Shown: positions 56,301-64,000 of the stretch, one piece after another
Layout of the letters: the number at the start of each line of letters is the position of its first letter
How positions within the stretch are numbered: the stretch's first letter is position 1
Assembly: GCF_022458985.1 (NCBI RefSeq)
Contig: NC_061785.1
Span: forward strand, 4,516,204-4,580,203
Length of the DNA stretch: 64,000 nt
Direction: 5' to 3'
DNA from: Mugil cephalus
Taxonomy: Eukaryota > Chordata > Actinopteri > Mugiliformes > Mugilidae
Notes under the pieces: model-generated
The model's database searches: none
Told to the model about the DNA's origin: nothing
Seen by the model: only the letters and a program-made list of their open reading frames with translations
Position numbers and translations under genes: made by a program

Positions 56301-59300
56301 TAGAGGAGAGGGGACATCCTGTTACCAGACACAAGTTTCATGCACATTTTGCTTAAACAGTCTGAGATACAGTATTGCGCAATATTTATCAGAGCCAGTG
56401 CTACTATACGTGCTCTCACCTGGAAACATGGCACAGCAGGGCTCCCCCACCTTGGGCACGAAGGCTGAGGCATCAGCCTGGCAGTGCTCCTTGAGCTGAG
56501 CCCCCAGGTCAGTCAGCCGCTGCTCATCTGAAACACAAATAGAAAGAAAAAAAAGATCAAAATATATAAACAACAACGATGATCTTCTACTGTATTATTC
56601 TGTACCTCCAGGGTTATTGGTGCAGCAGTAAAACTCTCCGGGGTTCTCCACCACACTGGCTAGTAGCGCCACTGTCTGGTTGCCAAGGGGAAGCTCCACA
56701 CTAGACCAAACCAGAGGCTGACGCGACTGGAGAGACACTGCAGACACATGCAAAGACAGCAAAATGCATCAACTTATATGACAAATCATTATTCAAATCT
56801 TTGGTAAAAGCGAAGTGGGAGAAAGGTGCATAAACACCTTTCGACGTGTACATTTTTGTCATGAAACATAAAAAAAAGATGATGCTGCAGCCTGCAAAGG
56901 ATCAATCTCTACCTCAAATTATTATTTTGTTGTATTTCAAAATACCAAAAAAACAGTAAATTGCATCTTAACGGGATGAAGTTGAGGATGTGAGATTAAT
57001 TGCAGTCGTTCCTCACCCTGTGACTCTGAAGTAGCAGGTGTCTCGTCACCCTGATGGTCACCGCAGGTAACAGGAGCAGGTGCAGCGTAACCAGCAGAGA
57101 TAAGCAGCTCCGCTATGTTGGCCTGAGGATCGCTGGCCTCATCAATCATGGCCACCGAAGCCTTGCCCCCATGAGCTCCCTGGATCTCTATTTGCAGTAT
57201 TCGGTTGGACACCCTCCGCTGCAGGGCCAAAAGGCAGTCCTTCGACCAGCTCTCTCCGACGGGCTGCACACCTGGAAAAGTAGCTCAGAGATAAAGGGGA
57301 ATTCTTTGAGACCTACAAATGATTTAAAAAAAAAAAAAACAGTGGATACGACCTGCTAGAACACACGGCATAGCCTGCATTGGGAGGGCCAGTAGTGAAG
57401 CGCTGATAGGTCGCAGGTGACCTAAATCCACCTCCTCAGAGTTGCCAAAATCAAGGTAGCCGACGCAAACGCGTTCCCCTGACGAGTAGGCCAGTATTTT
57501 CGCCCTGTACCACTGTCTGTCCTCTGGAAGAAACACGGAGAAGTAAAGAAAATGCATTACAAAAATGAATTAAAACACCGAATCATGACGTCCCTGATAC
57601 TCACCTGAAAACTGGGCGCAACAAACTGTGCCAGGAGCTGGTCTGAAGTTCTGTGGGGCTTCAACCTGAGCGCAGTGCTCCCTCAGCTTCAGCTGCAGAT
57701 CTTGAATCACTCCTGTGAACAAAAAAAATAAATAAATAAATAAATAAATCTCAGCCGAGGTAAATGATACAAACAGAGGTTGACAGGTTGGAGACGCAGT
57801 GACCAGAAGTGACGTCACTCACCGGCGTTCTTCACCTTCTGCACCACAAGTTCGTCGGGCGACTGCAAGTGGGTGACGACGACGAGGACGCGGTCGCCCA
57901 CCGCCTGTGTCATTGGCTCCGGTGGCTGAGCCCAGATGTTCTTATCTTTCCCGTCGGAGAGACTCCGGAAGTTTTCTAAGGAGGCGCTCACCAGGGCTTC
58001 TGAGAATTAGAAGAACAATCAAATACATAATAATAAATAGTAAGAAGAAGTTATTTTACCAAGAGTGTTGAGGTTAAAGGGGAAACACATAAGGACTAAT
58101 TGCTCTAAGGCTAAAAATCATATTCTCAGGAATACTTCGTACAGATCACTGCAAATATCACAGATTTTTGATTCGGTGGCAGAGATTTTAAAATACATAT
58201 GAACACATGAAGCTTGCTTACTTATATCTTGCCTAGTTGGTATTAAGTTGACAGTTTCCTTCATTGCATAGTGTTGCTCAATGAGGAATGTGCTCAAGTG
58301 TTTTCCTAAAAGAGAGAAAAGGGTTTTAACTTCAGGAAATCTTTTGTGTTTTCTTATGAGTTTTCTCTTCCACTCAGTTATACGTCACCGACCCATGGAA
58401 AGCAGAATATCCACGAGGTGGACGCGACCGTCCTCTACTGTTTCCAACAGCTTAACAGTCACAATCTTTCCAGCCAGCAGCTGCCTCAAAGCGATACAGC
58501 ACTCGCCTGACCAGCTGTCAACAACTGGCACCACCCCGGCGATCCGGCACTCCATCGCCTGGAAGTAAAAAAATGGCAAGTGCTGATTTCATAAAGCCAA
58601 CTCAAAGGCAAACAGGCGGCGGCGGCCAGGGTGAGAATTATGCTGTGAAAAGTTTGTCTGTGGAAGGATTAATACACTACTGGTGTCAACGTTAAACTCA
58701 CACATGGGCTAAACGGCTGGATGTCAGCAGACAGGGGTTTGATCCTTTCCACCGGGACGTTCTCTTCATTTCCAAAGTCGATGTAAAGAATATGAGCCGT
58801 CTTCTGGTCGGCAGACAAAGTCTGAACGAGGCCTCGGTACCATTTCTACATATTATTAAGTTAGACGAGTCAAGAACTGAGCCAATGTGAAAACTAGAAC
58901 CTTGTCAAAGTCTTTTTCAGGGCATCTACTCACCAGATCACAGGAAAACTGAACCATGCAAACCTCCCCAACACAAGGCACATAAGTCGTCACTGAGGGG
59001 CGGCTGTAAGTTTTCTGAAGCTCTGTGGTGATGCTCTGCAGAGCTTCCAGCAACTCCGGGCTCTGAGCAATGACGTAAAACCTGGCAGGGCTGTAGAACT
59101 CTACAACAGACGCCTGATAAAAAAACAAAACACATTTGGTGCTAAATAAGAATGACAACCAGATCTGTTTTTCCAGCCGAGTCGAAATTGGTTTGTCGTA
59201 CCTGGATGTCTGATCCATGAATAACTTTAGGGCTGCGCAAGTCCTTCAAGAACACCCTCTGGTTTGTGGATGAATGGTCATCCTTCAATAAATAATAATA

Positions 59301-60996
59301 AAAAATGTACATCAGTATTCCTAAGCATAGTCAAATTATGAAAAAATATAGTTTGAAATGTTTAAGTACATTGGAAAAGCGTTAAATTAACTTACCACCT
59401 CTAAGACGATGGCTCTGTCTCCTGCAACTGGCGAAGCCGGTGGACTTTCCTTCGCTTTATCTCTTCAGAATGAAGGAGACTGCACGTTATTTACCGGGCA
59501 TCAAAGTCTGATCACTAAACAATAGTAAACGGAGAACGGACAGTGGCACTGACTCTGGATAAAATAACTTGCACACGTGTCTGTGCGCCTTCCAGTCTTC
59601 GGTCTGACACGCCACAGAGCAGTACAGCATCTTCTTGCAGCGCTTGCATCGTAAAGTCCCTGTCGGGGACGATCACAAAAATTAACTGAAATGATTAAAA
59701 AGCAAAAAACTAAACACGGTGCCGAAAGCATTGCATTCTACAATATATCCTAAGATACACCACTTCAAAACAGTTGTCTCTCATCAGAGAATGGACATGG
59801 GCCTTCTGAGCGAGTCATGTGGTGTCTGGAAACAAAATGTTTTAACCTACTGTGGTGTTATTAGTTGTGCAATATTATTTGGGACTTTCCAGGATTACGT
59901 TTTTCCTCATAATTGTTTCTTTATCTTTATTGGTTCCTACCTTTCTTTGTTTGTGGTGGGACAATTAATGAGTGTGACGCTCTCCTGGTGCATGGGTAAT
60001 GTAAACTGCAGTGCACCCACAGACCCACAGAGAGCCCGGATAAGGTCATTAATAATACTAACTCTTTGTCGAAAAGCCTTGCACATTATAATCTCCACGC
60101 TACAGAATTCTCAAATACACCGAACAGCCACAACACTATGACCACCTTCCTAATATTGTGCAAGTCTCCCTCGTGCCTCCAAAACTGTGGATCATGGATA
60201 TTTGATCAGTTTAGTGAATTTGGAGGCCAGGTCAACACTTTGTGCTGTTTTTCATTTTTTTTGTGTGTGTGCATGTGTCCAGCTGCATCCTGCACTGTCA
60301 AGGAGTGCCATTGCATATGGAGTGGGTGGGTGGTACATGTCTAAATAACGTCCACATGTCCAAACGTTTCCCATCAGAACACTGAATTATCACAAGATGG
60401 CCGACGTTATTCACTTCTCCTCTGGTTTTAATATTATTATTATGCCCGATCTGCATATAAACAAAGCGGAGAAACCACTGACCTACATAATAATGAGATT
60501 TTTTGAAACCCGTTCACAAAATCAAGCCAATTAATCTTTCACGCCTTTGTCTGATTACAGTGCACAGCTCCTTCTTACCCTTCTTGCCACAGAAGTTGCA
60601 GAGGCACACGGTCTGCAGCGGAGATCCCAACAACTGCTGAGGGCAGAAATGGAAAGATGGAAAGCTGCACTGAGAAACACAACACAACAATAACTCAGCC
60701 AGTGGCTGAAAGAAGTGCAAGTGAGGTACGTACTCCAGATGTTTCCCTGCTGCCTGGTAAACACACCGGAGCTGGAATAAAGGAAAGTAGATGTTACATG
60801 GTAGGTTATGTGTTAAGATAATGGACACTAGCCTTTACTAAAAAAGGGAGTTACCGTCTCCAAAGGCGCCTGAGGAGGGGCGCACAGGTGTTGCACCGGG
60901 CATGATGGTCTGTCTGGGAGGAGGCGTCATGGGGCTCGATGAAGGTTTCCTCAAGGGCAGGTTGGGTTGAACCATGTTTACAGAAATACCGTTCAT
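49547..60996 (-). CDS. tdrd1: tdrd1, Tudor domain-containing protein 1
   Basis: Germline scaffold of the piRNA pathway; binds dimethyl-arginine on Piwi proteins in nuage. Exons in gene order: 60855-60996, 60734-60771, 60579-60636, 59554-59659, 59396-59462, 59202-59282, 58934-59113, 58702-58845, 58393-58558, 58222-58305, 57823-57999, 57605-57712, 57353-57523, 57017-57271, 56606-56737, 56420-56527, 54997-55164, 54572-54919, 54374-54475, 53640-53768, 50471-50638, 50022-50381, 49876-49941, 49696-49745, 49547-49618. They close in frame at 1159 codons; human is about 1180. A MYND finger (73-109) is followed by four extended Tudor domains and a CCC-containing C-terminal helix similar to human. The start is MNGISVNMVQPNLPLRK; the N-terminal tail is shorter than in human. 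The exon 4/5 junction is the least certain. Confidence 0.95.
50471..54475 (-). CDS. tdrd1: tdrd1 Tudor domain 4
   Basis: Exons 54374-54475, 53640-53768 and 50471-50638. Core DDDWYRAVVLGVDENEVSV then YADYGNREKV, with an intact motif. The 3.0-kb intron 50639-53639 splits the domain and is the largest in the gene. Confidence 0.92.
50639..53639. other. Large tdrd1 intron, nothing recognised
   Basis: AT-rich 3.0 kb with short SSRs (TA near 51483, TTG near 52190). Short frames show no family resemblance and no splice context. No transposon termini were identified. Confidence 0.5.
54572..56737 (-). CDS. tdrd1: tdrd1 Tudor domain 3
   Basis: Exons 56606-56737, 56420-56527, 54997-55164 and 54572-54919. 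Core GDGTWYRAVVKGV then FVDYGYNVKVQQ. The usual DYGN reads DYGYN here, so Tyr occupies the position of the ligand-contacting Asn (human TD3: DYGNIEEV). The last exon carries a long polar linker toward Tudor 4. The 1.25-kb intron 55165-56419 has no recognisable feature. Confidence 0.9.
57017..57712 (-). CDS. tdrd1: tdrd1 Tudor domain 2
   Basis: Exons 57605-57712, 57353-57523 and 57017-57271. Core DRQWYRAKILAYSSGERVC followed by YLDFGNSEEV, with a complete cage pattern. The exon 57823-57999 before it encodes the N-terminal strands of this extended Tudor unit (VGDRVLVVVTHLQSPDELVV). Confidence 0.92.
58702..59113 (-). CDS. tdrd1: tdrd1 Tudor domain 1
   Basis: Exons 58934-59113 and 58702-58845, residues about 165-272. 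The core KWYRGLVQTL and LYIDFGNEE keep the aromatic cage residues and the Asn of the D-F/Y-G-N motif, consistent with dimethyl-arginine binding. Exons 58393-58558 and 58222-58305 complete the staphylococcal-nuclease-like part. Confidence 0.92.
59554..60636 (-). CDS. tdrd1: tdrd1 MYND zinc finger exons
   Basis: Exons 60579-60636 and 59554-59659. Zinc ligands follow the MYND pattern: Cys73, 76, 84, 87, 93, 97, His105 and Cys109 (LYCSVACQTEDWKAHRHVC). All eight are present. In mouse TDRD1 this finger is linked to partner binding outside the Tudor-Piwi contact. The intron between holds a family-A repeat at 60118-60452. Confidence 0.92.
60118..60452. mobile_element. Family A element in tdrd1
   Basis: Starts CACCGAACAGCCACAACACT, followed directly by ATGACCACCTTCCTAATATT, and ends near ATTATTATGCCCGATCTGC. 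It includes the AGGTCAACACTTTGTGCTG block seen at position 10. Confidence 0.6.
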
Positions 60997-61238
60997 CTTT
61001 TTCGTTTAACTGTATCTTTCTTTCGATGAAACGATAAACGTTATTAAACATCACAGTTATTGGCGAAGTTAGGCCGCTAATTTGCTGCTAGCAGGAGAAA
61101 ACGGCACACGACAATTATTTTCAGTAAAACTCTCAGTAACTTAATTCAACCGCTTAATTCACGATGTACTACAACAGACAAGTAAATAAATACGTATTAG
61201 CTTTGTTTTGTTTTCGATATTTTAGCCAAGTATCCTAC

Positions 61239-61290
61239 CTGACGGCACGTGTCGATTAATGGCGAAAGACAGTGGTACGCATGCGCAATG
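61239..61290 (-). promoter_or_regulatory. tdrd1: Putative tdrd1 promoter and noncoding first exon with NRF1 site
   Basis: Upstream of the tdrd1 ATG, GCATGCGC at 61279-61286 is the core of an NRF1 site. On the minus strand a CAG|GTAGGA donor at 61239 could end a noncoding first exon, spliced to an acceptor shortly before the ATG exon. Neither the transcription start nor this splice is proven. Confidence 0.4.
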
Positions 61291-62263
61291 ACCTCAATTG
61301 CAAAAGGGAGTAACGTTCAAAATCCAACGAGTTCTACAGTTATTTGTGACAATAATGTGAATATATATATAATATTAAAACTAAAACAGCAAATGCGATT
61401 CTTAACCCTTTATGGGGCAATAAACTATAATATAACTTCGCAAGATTATAGCCATAAGGGTCTTTATTTATTTATTTATTTCGCAACTGCTTATTTATGT
61501 TCACTTGTTTCCATCTAAGTCCATTTATTTTATTATTATTGCGTATTTCTTTTTATTATTATGAGGTTCTGTAGTGGGCAGGCCATTACGATCCACGCTC
61601 TTTTTCAGAAAGTGGCAGTAATGCACCTATAAATAGTTTTTGCCAACAAAAACAAGAAGGATTTTATTAACAATAGTCTTTTGTACCAATCATACGAGAA
61701 TAAATACGGCAATGATAGAACTAACAAACAAGGTAACATAAATTAAAATCAAACATGGGGCTATTATCTGAAAGCTATTTCTGAAAAATGTTCAAGTCCT
61801 TGTAGATTATTATTATTTTTTTGTCCTTGTAAAGAACTTGTATAATAAAGAAATTCAGTCTTGAATTGTTTTATCTTGCCTGTCCTATCTGTCCATCTGC
61901 ATTTTTGAGGATAAACTTCTTTTTTTTTATCAATTGTTTGGCACACATTTTAAACACCCAAATTTTATTTAAAATATCAATGATTATTAATTATACACAT
62001 ATATGTCCAACCAAGATGATAATAGCAACAATGGTGACAAAGTGTCATTTAACATTTCCTGTTGGATCACTTTTATTTTTTTATATTTCTTTAGGATTTG
62101 CCAAAAAGTACCCTTAGACCCATTTTGTTTATATGTACACTGAATGGCTTTACTATCATTATTGACATATACACAGAGTGAGTTTTTTTTTTAACTATGA
62201 TGGAGACTGATGACAGTGCAAAAAACTGTGACAGATGCCTGTAGTACAACCATATATACATAT

Positions 62264-62316
<53 letters not shown>

Positions 62317-62439
62317 TACATATGTACAAATGGTTGAGCAATATTTGTTGAAGTCATATTAGCTGATAATGTAAAATAGAAATGTATTTAGTTAATATTT
62401 GTATTTAGTGTGTAATTTTACCAATGACAAGTTATTGTG
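61291..62439. other. AT-rich intergenic DNA upstream of tdrd1
   Basis: No gene recognised. Short TTA/TTTA runs and a TA/CATA microsatellite at about 62262-62325. Confidence 0.6.
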
Positions 62440-63030
62440 ACAAAGGCAAAGGACCTGGTTGTGGACATGACATGGAATTAGTCTCCTGTGAGCCCTGACA
62501 CTATCCAGGGAGCAGATGTGGACGTTGTTGAGCATTACAAGTGTCTGGCCGTGACAATAAACTGGACTGGTCAAAGATTACTGAGGCTGCTCTACAGGAA
62601 GGGCCGGAGTCGCCTCTAGTTTCTAAGGAGACTGATCCATAAGGGCAGTGATGTCGTGTGGGCGGAGCTGGACTCTTTGAACACAGTGTCAGAAAGGATC
62701 ATGTTGGCTAGAGTGAAGACCATCCTGGACAACTCCTCCCACCCACTCTACAACACACTGGCCAGTCTAAGGAGAACCCACAATTAGAGACTCATCCTTC
62801 CTAAATGCACCACAGAAATCCACGGGAACTCATTCCTGCCTGTGGCCTTCAAACTCCCCCGCTGAGTGTTGGTTGGTCACTCTTAACACTTCAGACTCTT
62901 TTCTAATCTATCTGTAGCCATTTTACCTCTGTCATATTGTGAATACTTTTGCAGTATTTGTTTTTTACCATGGATCTTATATTGTATTTTTATATTGTAA
63001 GGTTTAATAAAGTATTCTGATTATGATCCT
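62440..63030 (+). pseudogene. L2-like LINE 3' end (reverse transcriptase C-terminus)
   Basis: Broken + strand frames read VDVVEHYKCLAVTI, RLLYRKGRSRL, then MLARVKTILDNSSHPLYNTL and NSFLPVAF, matching the C-terminal part of ORF2 in fish L2-type LINEs. Stops and shifts are present. 5' truncated, as usual for LINE insertions. An AATAAA lies at 63006-63011 near the 3' end. Confidence 0.65.
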
Positions 63031-63394
63031 GGTTCTGTTTAATGTCTGCAAAGAGACAATTTTGAAGTTGCAACCCAGCTAAGGTCACCCTGTTAGTACA
63101 GACTTAGACTTAGAGAGACTTTAAGACATTTAAAACCTCTGATTGTCATTGCACACAAGTTAGACAAGAGAAAATGTGCATAAAGGAAACATTCTTAAGA
63201 ACCATAAGTAAAAAGAAAGATAAAATCAGGTTAAAATATAAGTAGTATCTAATAAAATAGAAAATAGTACAGAATTAGCATATGAACAAATGTACAAGAA
63301 ATAGAGATGGAAGAATATGCAGTGTATACACTGGAATGATAAGTCTGTTGCAATAGTCCATTAACATGGATAACATGGAGTTAACTGTTGTAAT

Positions 63395-63720
63395 TCAATT
63401 CAGTTTTATTTATATACTGTCAATAGAAACTGTCTCAAGACACTTCTGGCCCGAACCCTCCAGAGCAAGCATTAACGTGAAAGATAGCAACGAAAAACTC
63501 CCTTTTAACAGGAACAAACACTGAGCAGAACCCAGGTCATATAGAGGGACCCGTCTGTCCAGAAGAAGCAAGATAAACGTACACCTGTAATTGATACATC
63601 CATCTGACTAAAGCAAACATGAAGAATCTGATTATGATACAAACACAAGAAGTAGCTGATGTTGTTTGAGAATATCAGAGGAATCATACGCAGGTTGGAG
63701 AATTGTCATTCAGGTAGTGG
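63395..63720 (+). repeat. Dispersed teleost repeat
   Basis: Starts AATTCAGTTTTATTTATATA and includes CTGTCTCAAGACACTT, GAAAAACTCCCTTTTAACAG and GAGCAGAACCCAGGTC. This arrangement resembles a very common fish intergenic repeat. No coding content. Confidence 0.5.
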
Positions 63721-63779
63721 ATAACTGCAGGAGGCCATGACGACTGGGTAGGTTGTACGGTTGGATAGAGTATGGGATA

Positions 63780-64000
63780 ATTTACATTAATTTAGTTTAT
63801 TTTGAACATGTAAAAACCAAACAAAATGAAAATAAAAAGTAAAAATAAAGTAAACAAAAACTAAAAATTACATATTCAACATATCCAAAAAGGAGTGGGA
63901 GGAAGAACAGCCTTTTATATTTTATCCCATCTCTTCTTAATAGATCAGTAATGTTTGAATAATTCGCTTCTAATCGGTAAAATAGTAATAAGAAGAAGAA
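63780..64000. repeat. A-rich repeat tail at window edge
   Basis: A/T-rich sequence with CAAACAAAATGAAAATAAA-type runs followed by AAAAAGGAGTGGGAGGAAGA. Looks like part of a dispersed fish repeat continuing beyond the window. No gene seen. Confidence 0.4.

Overview
This window is nuclear DNA of a vertebrate, almost certainly a ray-finned fish and probably a percomorph-type teleost. The evidence is multi-exon genes with GT/AG introns, teleost-like orthologues, and introns full of Tc1-type and inverted-repeat elements typical of fish genomes. No bacterial, viral or organellar genes were recognised.

Layout. (1) From 1014 to about 31800 (+) lies afap1l2 (XB130, an actin- and signalling-linked adaptor with two PH domains). 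All exons except the first, start-codon exon can be traced. (2) Inside its third traced intron, on the opposite strand (11825-13345, -), sits an intact single-exon kbtbd13 (BTB/kelch muscle protein). (3) vwa2 (AMACO, a secreted VWA/EGF matrix protein) runs from about 49260 to 32592 (-) and converges tail to tail on afap1l2. (4) tdrd1 (a MYND plus four-Tudor piRNA-pathway scaffold) runs from about 61290 to 49547 (-), head to tail with vwa2. (5) From 61300 to 64000 there is no gene, only LINE and other repeat debris and AT-rich DNA.

The order tdrd1-vwa2-afap1l2, with afap1l2 opposed to the other two, matches the human 10q25.3 block, so ablim1 would be expected to the left and ccdc186 to the right. 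The odd one out is kbtbd13, which in human lies alone on chromosome 15. The traced reading frames close exactly: vwa2 803 codons, tdrd1 1159 codons, and afap1l2 892 codons beyond its missing first exon. This supports the exon calls, although all were read by eye.

The genes do not form one pathway: afap1l2 is cytoplasmic signalling, kbtbd13 is muscle ubiquitin ligase, vwa2 is basement-membrane matrix and tdrd1 is germline nuage. The non-coding part holds at least eleven copies of one inverted-repeat MITE family, five of a second, two Tc1 relics, a palindrome carrying THAP-domain remains, a 0.75-kb CCCTAA-rich minisatellite and an L2-like LINE tail. I did not find a convincing wholly new system. 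The best leads are the nested kbtbd13, the THAP palindrome, and local gene-structure oddities in vwa2 and tdrd1.
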